Below the pieces are notes generated by a model that had not been told where the DNA came from, did no database searches, and saw nothing but the letters and a program-made list of their open reading frames with translations. A DNA stretch of 64,000 bases from Theocolax elegans (lineage: Eukaryota; Arthropoda; Insecta; Hymenoptera; Cerocephalidae): positions 43,296,711-43,360,710 of the forward strand of contig CM047425.1 of the NCBI GenBank assembly GCA_026168455.1, written 5' to 3'. Made by a program: the position numbers and the translations under genes. Position 1 is the stretch's first letter. Every line of letters starts with the position of its first letter. Positions 52,001-62,833 of the stretch are shown one piece after another.

Positions 52001-52855
52001 GTAATAGGCAGAATCATCCCGAAATACCCTCGGAATTCCCAAAAGATCCAGGAAATCCCGTAATTGGTAGATTCATCCCGAATTTCCTCAGATAATCCCC
52101 GAAATATCCAGGAAATACTATAATTAGTGAGAGTCTTTCTGAAATATTTCAGAAATTCACGAAATATCCAGGAAATCCCTTATTAGTATAGTTATCCAAG
52201 AAATACCTCAAGAAATTCCCGAAATATCCAGGAAATTCCGTTATTATTGGTGTTATCCCGAATTTCCTCAGAAATTCCCGAAAGATCCAGGAAATCCCGT
52301 AATTAGTAGAGTGATCAGAAATACCTCAGAAATTCCCGAAATATCCAGGAAATCTGTAATTAGTGGAGTCTTTCTGAAATATTTCAGAAATTCCCGAATA
52401 TCCTGGAAATCCCGTAATTAGTAGAGTTATCCAGAATACCTCAGAAATTCCCCAAATCCAGAAAAGTCCTTAATTTGTAGAGTTATCCAAAAATACCATA
52501 GAAATTCTCGAATATCAGGAAATACCATAATTAGTGGAGTTTTTTTTAAATACCTCAGCAATTACCGAAAGATCCAGGAAATCTCGTAATTGTAGAATCG
52601 TCACGAAATTCCTCATATTTCCGAATTTCCAGAAAATCCCGTAATTAGTGGAGTCTTTTTGAATATTCAGAAATTCCCGAATTATCCAGGAATCCCTTAA
52701 TTTGTAGAGTTATCCAGAAAAATACCTCAGAAATTCCCGAAATATCCAGAAAATCCCGTAATTAGTACGTCATCACGAAATAAATCAGAAATTTCCGAAT
52801 ATCCAGGAATACACAATTTAGTGGAGACATTTCGAAGTACCTCAGAAATTCCGGA
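43100..52855 (+). repeat. ~4.62-kb higher-order repeat, two copies
   Basis: The variant attccggaaatatccatg recurs at 43101, 47723 and 52853. The first spacing is 4622 bp. The second is 5130 bp, which becomes 4608 once the 522-bp local duplication is removed. A second marker, gaaataattcagaaattcc (one base changed in the second copy), lies at about 44958 and 50101 and gives 4621 bp after the same correction. That is about 78 monomers per unit. Confidence 0.75.
48976..50019 (+). repeat. Perfect 522-bp tandem duplication within the satellite
   Basis: 48976-49497 and 49498-50019 appear identical, including oddities seen nowhere else nearby: aatagtggagctttttg, cagttagcgtcatc, ccagcgaaatacc and gtacccatcag. 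About nine monomers. Either a very recent duplication or a false join in the assembly. Confidence 0.85.
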
Positions 52856-55800
52856 AATATCCATGAAATCCCTTAATTTGTAGAGTTATCCAGAAATTCC
52901 TCAGAGATTTCCGAAATTCCAGATTTCCAGAAAATCCCGTAATTAGTGGAGCCTTTTGAAATGTTTCAGAAATTCCCGAATTATCCAGGAAATCCCTTAA
53001 TTTGTAGAGTTATCCAGAATACCTCAGAAATTCCCGAAATATCCAGGAATCCCGTAATCATAGCGTCATCACGAAATAAATCAGAAATTTCCGATATCCA
53101 GGAAATACCACAATTAGTGGAGACATTTCGAAGTACCTCAGAAATTCCGAAATATCCATGAAATCCCTTAATTGTAGAGTTATCCAGAAATTCCTCAGAG
53201 ATCCCGAAATATCCAGGAAATCCCGTAATTAGTGGAGTCTCTCAGGAATTTTCAGAAATTCCCGAAATATACGGAAATTCCGTAATTAGTAATTCATCCC
53301 GAATTTCCACAGAAATTCCTGAAATATCCAGGAATACTATAATTAGTGGAGTCTTTCTGAATACCTCGGAATCCCAAAAGATCCAGGAAATCCCGTAATT
53401 GGTAGATTCATCCCGAATTTCCTCAGATATTCCCGAAATATCCAGGAAATACTATAATTAGGTGGAGTCTTTCTGAAATAATTCAGAAATTCCCGAAATA
53501 TCCAGGAAATCCCTTATTTAGTAGAGTTATCCAGAAATACCTCAGAAATTCCCGAAATATCCAGGAAATACTTTAATTAGTGGAGTCTTCTGAAATATTT
53601 CAGAAATTCCCGAAATATCCAGGAAATCCCTTATTTAGTAGAGTTACCAGAAATACCTCAGAAATTCCCGAAATATCCAGACAATTCCGTTATTATTGGT
53701 GTTATCCCGAATTTCCTCAGAAAATTCCCGAAAGAACCAGGAAATCCGTAATTAGTAGAGTGATCCAGGGAATACCTCAGATATTCCCGAAATATCCAAG
53801 AAATTCCGTAATTAGAGGAGTCTTTCTGAAATATTTCAGAAATTGCCGAAATATCCAGGATATTCCGTAATTAGTAGCATCATCCCGAAATATCTCAGCA
53901 ATTCCCGAGGCCCTGGAAATCCCTTAATTGTAGAGTTATCCAAAATACCATAGAATTCTCGGAATATCCAGGAAATACCATAATTTTGGAGTTTTTTTTA
54001 AATACCTCAGCAATTACCGAAAGATCCAGGAAATCTCGTATTAGTAGAATCGTCACGAAATCCTCAGATATTCCCGAAATATCCAGAATCCCGTAATTAG
54101 TGGAGTCTTTCTGAAATATTTCAGAAATTCCCGATTACCAGGAAATCCCTAAATTTGTAGAGTTTATCCATAATACTTCAGAAATTCCCGAAATATCCAG
54201 GAAATTCCGTTATTATTGGTGTTATCCCGAATTTCCTCAGAAAATGTCCCGAAAGATCCAGGAAATCCCGTAATTAGTAGAGTGATCCAGAAGAATACCT
54301 CAGAAATTCCCGAAATATCCAGGAATTCTGTAATTAGTGGAGTCTTTCTGAAATATTTCAGAAATTCCCGAAATATCCTGGAAATCCCGTAATTAGTAGA
54401 GTTATCCAGAAATACCTCAGAAATTCCCCAAATATCCAGAAAATCCTTAATTTGTAGAGTTATCAAAAATACCATAGAAATTCTCGAAATATCCAGGAAC
54501 TACCATATTAAGTGGAGTTTTTTTTTAACTACCTCAGCAATTACCGAAAGATCCAGGAAATCTCGTAATTGGTAGAATCGTCACGAAATTCTCAGAAATT
54601 CCCGAAATATCCAGGAAATCCGTAATTAGTAGCGTCATCACGAAATAATCAGAAATTTCCGAATATCCAGGAAATACATAATTAGTGGAGACATTTCGAA
54701 GTACCTCAGAAATTCCCGAAATATCCATGAAATCCCTTAATTTGTAGAGTTATCCAGAAATTCTTTAGAAAATCCCGAAATATCCGGAAATCCCGTAATT
54801 AGGGAGTCTCTCAGAAATATTTCAGAAATCCCGAAATATACAAGAAATTCCGTAATTAGTAGATCATCCCGAATTTCCACAGAAATTCGCGTAATATCCA
54901 GAAATCCGTAATAGGTAGAATCATCCCGAAATCATCGGAATTCCCAAAATCAGGAATCCCGTAATTGGTAGATTCATTCCCGAATTCCTCAGATATTCCC
55001 GAAATATCCAGGAAATACTATATTATGGGTCTTTCTGAAATATTTCAGAAATTCCCGAAATATCCAGGAATCCCTTATTTAGTAGAGTTATCCAGAATAC
55101 CTCAGAATTCCCGAATATCCAGGAACTCTATAATTAGTGGAGTCTTTCTGAAATATTCAGAAATTCCCGAATATCCAGAAATCCCTATTTAGTAGAGTTA
55201 TCCAGAAATAAATCAGAAATTCCCGAATATCCAGGAAATTCCGTTATTATTGGTGTTATCCCGAATTTCCTCAGATTTCCCGAAAGATCCAGGAAATCCC
55301 GTTAATTAGTAGCGTGATCCACGATACCTCAGAAATTCCCGAAATATCCAGGAAATTCCGTAATTAGTAGCATCATCCCGAAATACCTCAGCATTTCCCG
55401 AAGGCCCTGGAAATCCCGTATTGGTAGATTCATCCCGAATTTCCTCAGATATTCCCGAAATATCCAGGAAATACTAATTAGTGGAGTCTTTCTGAAATAT
55501 TTCAGAAATTCCCGAAATATCCAGGAAATCCCTTATTTAGTAGAGTTATCCAGAAATACCTCAGAAATTCCCGAAATATCCAGGAAATACTATAATTAGT
55601 GGAGTCTTTCTGAAATATTTCAGAAATTCCCGAAATATCCAGGAAATCCTTATTTAGTAGAGTTATCCAGAAATAAATCAGAAATTCCCGAAATATCCAG
55701 GAAATTCCGTTATTATTGGTGTTATCCCGAATTTCCTCAGAATTTCCGAAAGATCCAGGAAATCCCGTAATTAGTAGAGTGATCCACGAATACCTAGAAA

Positions 55801-58800
55801 TTCCCGAATATCCAGGAAATTCCGTAATTAGTAGCATCATCCCGAAATACCTCAGCATTTCCCGAAGGCCCTGGAAATCCCGTAATTGGTAGAATCATCA
55901 CGAATTTCATCAGATGTTCCCGAACTATCCAAAAAACTCCCGTAATTAGTAGACGTCATCCACAATATCTCAGAAATTCCCGATATTTCCTGGAAATCCC
56001 GTAATTAGTAGAGTTATCCAGAAATACCTCAGAAATTCCCGAAATATCCAGGAAATCCTTAATTTGTAGAGTTATCCAAAAATACCACAGAAATTCTCGA
56101 AATATCCAGGAAATACCATGATTAGTGAAGGTTTTTTTTTAAATACCTCAGCAATTACCGAAAGATCCAGGAAATCCCGTAATTGGTAGATTCATCCCGA
56201 ATTTCCTCAGATATTCCCGAAATATCCAGGAAATACTATAATTAGTGGAGTCTTTCTGAAATATTTCAGAAATTCCCGAAATATCCAGGAAATCCCTTAT
56301 TTAGTAGAGTTATCCAGAAATACCTCAGAAATTCCCGAAATATCCAGGAAATCCCGTAATTAGTAGCGTCATCCCGAAATAAATAAGAAATTTCCGAAAT
56401 ATCCAGGAAATACCACAATTAGTGGAGACATTTCGAAGTACCTCAGGAATTCCTGAAATATCCAGGAAATCCCTTAATTTGTAGAGTTATCTAGAAATTC
56501 CTCAGAAATTCCCGAAATATCCAGGAAATCCCGTAATGAGTGGAGTCTCTCAGAAATATTTCAGAAATTCCCGAAATATACAGGAAATTCCGTAATTAGT
56601 AGATTCATCCCGAATTTCCACAGAAATTCGCATAATATCCAGGAAATCCCGTAATAGGTAGAATCATCCCGAAATTCCTCGGAATTCCCAAAAGATCCAG
56701 GAAATCCCGTAATTGGTAGATTCATCCCGAATTTCCTCAGAAATTCCCGAAATATCCAGGAAATTCTGTAATTATTGGAGTCTTTCTGAAATATTTCAGA
56801 AATTCCCGAAATATCCAGGAAATTCTGTAATTAGTGGAGTCTCTCAGAAATATTTCAGAAATTCCCGAAATATCCATGAAATTCCGTTATTATTGGTGTT
56901 ATCCCGAATTTCCTCAGAAATTCCCGAAAGATCCAGGAAATCTCGTAATTAGTAGAGTTATCCAGAAATACTTCAGAAATTCCCGAAATATCCAGGAAAT
57001 TCCGTTATTATTGGTGTTATCCCGAATTTCCTCAGAAATTCCCGAAAGATCCAGGAAATTCCGTAATTAGTGGAGTCTTTCTGACATATTTCAGAAATTC
57101 CCGAATTATCCAGGAAATTCCGTAATTAGTAGCGTCATCCCGAAATACCTCAGCAATTCCCGAAGGCCCTGGAAATCCAGTAATTGGTAGAATCATCACG
57201 AATTTCCTCAGATATTCCCGAAATATCCAAAAATCCCGTAATTAGTAGCGTCATTCCACAATATCTCAGAAATTCCCGAAATATCCTGGAAATCCCGTAA
57301 TTAGTAGAGTTATCCAGAAATACCTCAGAAATTCCCGAAATATCCTGGAAATCCCTTAATTTGTAGAGTTATCCAAAAATACCACAGAAATTCTCGAAAT
57401 ATCCAGGAAATACCATGATTAGTGGAGTTTTTTTTTAAATACCTCAGCAATTACCGAAAGATCCAGGAAATCCCGTAATTGGTAGATTCATCCCGAATTT
57501 CCTCAGATATTCCCAAAATATCCAGGAAATACTATAATTAGTGGAGTCTTTCTGAATTATTTCAGAAATTCCCGAAATATCCAGGAAATCCCTTATTTAG
57601 TAGAGTTATCCAGAAACAGCTCAGAAATTCCCGAAATATCCATGAAATTCCGTTATTATTGGTGTTATCCCGAATTTCCTCAGTAATTCCCGGAAGATCC
57701 AGGAAATCCCGTAATTAGTAGAGAGATCCAGGAATACCTCAGATATTCCCGAAATATCCAGGAAATACTATAATTAGTGGAGTCTTTCTGATATATTTCA
57801 GAAATTCCCGAAATATCCAGGAAATCCCCTATTTAGTAGAGTTATCCAGAAATACCTCAGAAATTCCCAAAATATCCAGGAAATTCCGTTATTATTGGTG
57901 TTATCCCGAATTTCCTCAGAAATTCCCGAAAGATCCAGGAAATCCCGTAATTAGTAGAGTGATCCAGGAATACCTCAGAAATTCCCGAAATATCCAAGAA
58001 ATTCCGTAATTAGAGGAGTCTTTCTGAAATATTTCAGAAATTCCCGAAATATCCAGGAAATTCCGTAATTAGTAGCATCATCCCGAAATACCTCAGCAAT
58101 TCCCGAAGGCCCTGGAAATCCCGTAATTGGTAGAGTTATCCAAAAATACCACAGAAATTCTCGAAATATCCAGGAAATACCATAATTAGAGAAGTTTTTT
58201 TTTAAATACCTCAGCAATTACCGAAAGATCCAGGAAATCTCGTAATTGGTAGAATCGTCACGAAATTCCTCAGATATTCCCGAAATATCCAGAAAATCCC
58301 GTAATTAGCGGAGTCTTTCTGAAATATTTCAGAAATTCCCGAATTATCCAGGAAATCCCTAAATTTGTAGAGTTATCCAGAAATACTTCAGAAATTCCCG
58401 AAATATCCAGGAAATTCCGTTATTATTGGTGTTATCCCGAATTTCCTCAGAAATTCCCGAAAGATCCAGGAAATCCCGTAATTAGTAGAGTGATCCAGAA
58501 ATACCTCAGAAATTCCCGAAATATCCAGGAAATTCTGTAATTAGTGGAGTCTTTCTGAAATATTTCAGAAATTCCCGAAATATCCTGGAAATCCCGTAAT
58601 TAGTAGAGTTATCCAGAAATACCTCAGAAATTCCCCAAATGTCCAGAAAATCCCTTAATTTGTAGAGTTAACCACAAATACCATAGAAATTCTCGAAATA
58701 TCCAGGAAATACCATAATTAGTGGAGTTTTTTTTAAATACCTCAGCAATTACCGAAAGATCCAGGAAATCTCGTAATTGGTAGAATCGTCACGAAATTCC

Positions 58801-60082
58801 TCAGATATTTCCGAAATTTCCAGAAAATCCCGTAATTAGTGGAGTCTTTTTGAAATATTTCAGAAATTCCCGAATTATCCAGGAAATCCCTTAATTTGTA
58901 GAGTTATCCAGAAATTCCTCAGAAAATCCCGAAATATCCAGGAAATCCCGTAATTAGTGGAGTCTCTCAGAAATATTTCAGAAATTCCCGAAATATACAG
59001 GAAATTCCGTAATTAGTAGATTCATCCCGAATTTCCACAGAAATTCGCGTAATATCCAGGAAATCCCGTAATAGGTAGAATCATTCCGAAATACCTCGGA
59101 ATTCCCAAAAGATCCAGGAAATCCCGTAATTGTTAGATTCATCCCGAATTTCCTCAGATATTCCCGAAATATCCAGGAAATACTATAATTAGTGGAGTCT
59201 TTCTGAAATATTTCAGAAATTCCCGAAATATCCAGGAAATCCCTTATTTAGTAGAGTTATCCAGAAATACCTCAGAAATTCCCGAAATATCCAGGAAATA
59301 CTATAATTAGTGGAGTCTTTCTGAAATATTTCAGAAATTCCCGAAATATCCAGGAAATCCCTTATTTAGTAGAGTTATCCAGAAATACCTCAGAAATTCC
59401 CGAAATATCCGGGAAATTCCGTTATTATTGGTGTTATCCCGAATTTCCTCAGAAATTCCCGAAAGATCCAGGAAATCCCGTAATTAGTAGAGTGATCCAG
59501 GAATACCTCAGATATTCCCGAAATATCCAGGAAATACTATAATTAGTGGAGTCTTTCTGAAATATTTCAGAAATTCCCGAAATATCCAAGAAATACCATA
59601 ATTAGTGGAGTCTTTCTGAAATATTTCAGAAATTCCCGAAATATCCAGGAAATCCCTTATTTAGTAGAGTTATCCAGAAATACCTTAGAAATTCCCGAAA
59701 TATCCAGGAAATTCCGTTATTATTGGTGTTATCCCGAATTTCCTCAGAAATTCCCGAAAGATCCAGGAAATCCCGTAATTGGTAGAGTGATCCAGAAATA
59801 CCTCAGAAATTCCCGAAATATCCAGGAAATTCCGTAATTAGTGGAGTCTTTCTGAAATACCTCAGAAATTCCCCAAATATCCAGGAAATCCCTTAATTTG
59901 TAGAGTTATCCAAAAATACCACAGAAATTCTCGAAATATCCAGGAAATACCATAATTAGTGGAGTTTTTTTTTAAATACCTCAGCAATTACCGAAAGATC
60001 CAGGAAATCTCGCAATTGGTAGAATCGTCACGAAATTCCTCAGATATTTCCGAAATTTCCAGGAAATCCCTTATTTAGTAGA

Positions 60083-60351
60083 TGTGAAAATATTGTCTAT
60101 TTATTATATATATATATATCGATGATGTGCTACGTCAGCCTTACCGACATGTGGTAAGTTACCTTATTGTAAACTCGGTGCTTCTCCCGCGTTTTGGCTC
60201 AGTCGCTTGTACGTTACCACGCTGCACGCACGTTGTTGTTGCCGCTACGCATCACATGTATATACATCGATATTAATACAATTATTAAAACTTATTTATA
60301 TATACTAATTGTATTTATTCATTGTGTGGTCTAAACCCTGAAATCCTGACA
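60083..60351 (+). mobile_element. 5' LTR of the copia element
   Basis: 269 bp from TGTGAAAATATTG, just after the satellite breaks off, to CCTGACA, just before the primer site. The ends are TG...CA. A TATA-rich tract at about 60101-60120 (tattatatatatatatat) may act as promoter. The length is typical of insect copia LTRs. Confidence 0.85.
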
Positions 60352-60365
60352 GGTTATGGGCCCAG
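60352..60365 (+). promoter_or_regulatory. Primer-binding site, initiator tRNA-Met half
   Basis: GGTTATGGGCCCAG follows the LTR directly. In copia-type elements this sequence pairs with the anticodon-arm region of initiator tRNA-Met, whose 5' half serves as primer. It matches the classical copia arrangement and fixes the LTR end. Confidence 0.9.
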
Positions 60366-60423
60366 GATTCGCTAAGCTGCGCGAGCAATAAAACAAACAA
60401 TCGGTTCCGTGTGCATCAAAAAA

Positions 60424-61035
60424 ATGGCCGCCGCAACGGGTTTTGCTAATATTGAAAAATTAACTGAAAGTAACTACGAGTTATGGAAAGTGCAAATGAA
60501 AAGTGTGTTGGTTTTTAATGATCTATGGCAGTATGTTGACGGTACTGAAAAGAAGCCTGATGCAAATGAAGCGGACTGGACGAAAAAAGATTCGAAAGCG
60601 TTGGCGCTAATAAATTTAAGCATCACGCACGGGCAACTCAACCATGTGAAGAAAGTGGCAACGTCTAAAGACGCATGGGATGGATTGAAGACAGTTTTCG
60701 AGTCTCACGGTCCGGTAAGAAAAGCAGCTTTGTACAAACGGTTATTGAGAATGGAAAAGAAACCGAGTGCAAGCATGACTCAATATTTAACGGAATTTAT
60801 CCACAACGCGGAACAAATTCAAGATGCCGGAATTGATATACCGGACGAGCTATTGTCAATAATGTTGCTCGGTTCCTTACCGGCCGAATTCGAAAATTTT
60901 TGTATAGCGATAGAGTCTCGTGATGAAATACCTCCCCTCGAAAATTTAAAGGTTAAACTCATCGAAGAAGAAGCGAGGCAGAACGACCGCTTAACGAGCA
61001 AAAACGAGGAAAAACAACGATGCTTTATTTACTAA
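60424..61035 (+). CDS. gag: Copia Gag, N-terminal part (truncated by frameshift)
   Basis: Structural protein that packages element RNA. I use the ATG at 60424 in AAAAATGGCCGCC; the frame is open slightly upstream but without an ATG. The start (ANIEKLTESNYELWKVQM) fits the DUF4219 block. The region after it, including KDAWDGLKTVFESHG, YKRLLRMEKKPSASMTQYL and IMLLGSLPAEFENFC, fits the UBN2-type Gag domain. The frame leaves the family sequence at about 61010, where GAGGAAAAAC has one A too many, and ends early at 61035. The zinc knuckle lies beyond in the +1 frame. In an intact relative, gag would be one polyprotein with pol; here the shift separates them. Confidence 0.9.
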   Translation: MAAATGFANIEKLTESNYELWKVQMKSVLVFNDLWQYVDGTEKKPDANEADWTKKDSKALALINLSITHGQLNHVKKVATSKDAWDGLKTVFESHGPVRKAALYKRLLRMEKKPSASMTQYLTEFIHNAEQIQDAGIDIPDELLSIMLLGSLPAEFENFCIAIESRDEIPPLENLKVKLIEEEARQNDRLTSKNEEKQRCFIY

Positions 61036-62833
61036 AGGTAATTCGACTCGTCAAAAACAACACACAAAGGAGTTTCCAAGAACAAGCGTAAATAAATTTA
61101 AAGGTAAATGTTATAGATGTGGAAAAATTGGACATAGAAGCCAAAATTGTAAATCGCGGTTAGACAACGAATCAAATAGTGCAAATGACGCGATGTTCGC
61201 GACTGCGTGTAACACCGATTTACAAAATAAATCAAACGTTTGGTACCTTGATAGTGGCGCGACGCGGCATATGTGCAATAACAAAGAAAACTTCCACATA
61301 CTTTCAAGCAAAGAACGTTCTAGAGTATATACCGCCACAGAAGATTTTGTAGAATCGACAGGCATTGGTGACGTAAATTTAACCGCGGCGTTAAATAACT
61401 CAAAGAATAATAATATAAAACTAAAGAACGCGTTATTCGTACCTAAGTTAAGAAACAATTTATTGTCAATATCAAGTGTCACGGACAATGGATATTCGGT
61501 TACGTTCGATAAAGATATTGCTACGATTAAAAGAAAAGATAATTCAGTAGTACTTACAGCTAAAAAACGCGATCATCTTTATGTTGTGAATGAAAAACAA
61601 GAATGCGCGGCCCTAATTAAAGAAAATTGTAACGAAAATTTATTTCGATGGCATCAAAGATACGGACATATTAACTTATCGGATTTAACGCGCATGAAGA
61701 ATAAAGAAATAGTTACTGGTATGAATTTCGAATCTAATACCAACGAATTACTTTGTGAAATATGCGCAAAATGTAAAATTCATGTTTTACCGTTTAATAG
61801 ATCTTCGAATCGCGAAAAAGAAATTTTAGGTTTAGTGCATTCTGACATTTGCGGACCAATGTCGACAGAATCGCTCGGTGGGGCTAAATACTTCGTAACC
61901 TTCATCGATGATTGTACAAGATATACGGAAACCGTTATGCTTCGCAATAGGTCCGATGTATTACTAGCATTTAAAGATTATAAGAAACGTGTAGAAAATC
62001 AAACGAGTAAACGTATTAAAAGACTTCGTACAGACAACGGAAAAGAATATCTGTCAAACGAATTTAATAAATTTTTATCTGACGAAGGTATCATGCACGA
62101 GTTAACTGTCGAATACACGCCGCAGCAAAACGGTGTAGCGGAGCGAGCTAACCGTACGTTAGTTGAGATGGCGCGATGCCTCATGTTACAGGCTAAGTTT
62201 CCAAGCTCGCTGTGGGCAGAATCGGTAAACACGGCGACTTATTTAAGAAATAGAAGCGCGACAAAAGCATTAGATGGAAAGACGCCCTTTGAAGCGTGGT
62301 TTCAACGAAAACCTTATGTCGGTTTCTTTCGAATTATTGGAAGCAAGACAATCGCGCTAAATAAACATAACAAGAGAGGAAAGTTTCAAGCGAAAGGTGA
62401 AGAGTACGTATTAGTTGGCTACTCGGAACAATCAAAGGCGTATCGGTTGTGGAAGCCTGGAACTAAAACAGTTATTAAAGCTCGCGATGTAAAATTTTTT
62501 GAAAATCTAAACTCTGCCGATCTAACGTCTTCAGCGGAAATAACCTTGCCTCTTCTGAACGTAGAAAATAGTGAATCAACCGAAAATGAAGTCGATAGCG
62601 TAGATCCTAAAGATAAAGATGTTGAGAGCGACACTGAGAGCTGTATTGAAGATAACCTTGAGGCTAATGACACACAAATTTCGGAGCCTAAAATGGAGCA
62701 AGCTCGTAGAAAACCAGGCCGTCCAAAATTTGTGAAAACAGGTAAGCCTGGAAGACCAAGAAAAGTGTACGCCTCGGAGCAGCCCCCAAAGTCCACTTCA
62801 CAAGTTTTAGATCGTGATGATAAAGAAGCCTGA
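61013..62833 (+). CDS. pol: Copia Pol: zinc knuckle, protease and integrase
   Basis: This frame resumes right after the gag shift. CYRCGKIGHRSQNC at 61109-61150 is the Gag-type CCHC knuckle. Counting from Met at 61193: protease active site WYLDSGATRH with Asp20; integrase zinc site His154/His159 (WHQRYGH) and Cys188/Cys191; catalytic Asp218 (HSDICGP), Asp281 (RTDNGKEY) and Glu317 (PQQNGVAERANRTL). The C-terminal integrase block KGEEYVLVGYSEQSKAYRLW is present. An acidic Ser/Asp/Glu-rich linker follows (about 445-500), then two AT-hook-like motifs. Met61193 is only the first internal ATG and not a real start. The frame stops at TGA 62831-62833, where the family has a conserved Trp; homology continues directly after it. 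Confidence 0.92.
   Translation, partial: NNDALFTKGNSTRQKQHTKEFPRTSVNKFKGKCYRCGKIGHRSQNCKSRLDNESNSANDAMFATACNTDLQNKSNVWYLDSGATRHMCNNKENFHILSSKERSRVYTATEDFVESTGIGDVNLTAALNNSKNNNIKLKNALFVPKLRNNLLSISSVTDNGYSVTFDKDIATIKRKDNSVVLTAKKRDHLYVVNEKQECAALIKENCNENLFRWHQRYGHINLSDLTRMKNKEIVTGMNFESNTNELLCEICAKCKIHVLPFNRSSNREKEILGLVHSDICGPMSTESLGGAKYFVTFIDDCTRYTETVMLRNRSDVLLAFKDYKKRVENQTSKRIKRLRTDNGKEYLSNEFNKFLSDEGIMHELTVEYTPQQNGVAERANRTLVEMARCLMLQAKFPSSLWAESVNTATYLRNRSATKALDGKTPFEAWFQRKPYVGFFRIIGSKTIALNKHNKRGKFQAKGEEYVLVGYSEQSKAYRLWKPGTKTVIKARDVKFFENLNSADLTSSAEITLPLLNVENSESTENEVDSVDPKDKDVESDTESCIEDNLEANDTQISEPKMEQARRKPGRPKFVKTGKPGRPRKVYASEQPPKSTSQVLDRDDKEA
62705..62764 (+). other. Two AT-hook-like motifs in the Pol linker
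   Basis: RRKPGRPKF and KTGKPGRPRK, residues 505-513 and 515-524 counted from Met61193, each hold a GRP core flanked by Lys/Arg. Such motifs bind the minor groove of AT-rich DNA in other proteins. A role in choosing insertion sites is only a suggestion. Confidence 0.55.

Larger units (their letters stand above)
17551..60082 (+). repeat. 42.5-kb satellite array, 59-bp monomer, ~720 copies
   Basis: The landmark gaaattcccg recurs every 59 bp (for example 18131, 18190, 18249, 18308). The first half of the unit (gaaattcccgaaatatccag, then gaaat) is nearly constant. The second half falls into a limited set of types, for example cccgtaattagtggagtct, cccttatttagtagagtta, ttccgttattattggtgtt, taccacaattagtggagac and a T8-T9 type (ggagttttttttt). 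GAAAT occurs at unit positions 1, 10, 21 and 49. All monomers share one orientation. The left edge meets a coding-like remnant at 17551; the right edge is cut by the copia LTR. There is no gene in this interval: the many 60-120-residue frames on both strands are translated satellite, repeating every 59 residues because three units make 177 bp. I do not recognise the family. Confidence 0.97.

Noticed and set aside
17560..58217. Dozens of 60-118-residue open frames on both strands, with recurring peptides such as SRNIQEIP and YGISWIFREF
   Set aside because: They are satellite monomers translated in rotating frames (3 x 59 bp = 59 residues). They occur equally on both strands, lack real starts and shift with every indel.
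17551..60082. CRISPR-like pattern: constant block alternating with variable block
   Set aside because: The variable halves belong to a few recurring types and are not unique spacers; the unit is a 59-bp satellite in a eukaryotic context.
17551..60082. CENP-B box in the 59-bp satellite
   Set aside because: The consensus has ttcggga on the complement but not the required spacing to a second CGGG, so the box is not met.
61003..61035. Programmed +1 frameshift between gag and pol of the copia element
   Set aside because: No known slippery heptamer is present, copia normally uses one frame, and one extra A in a run explains it fully.
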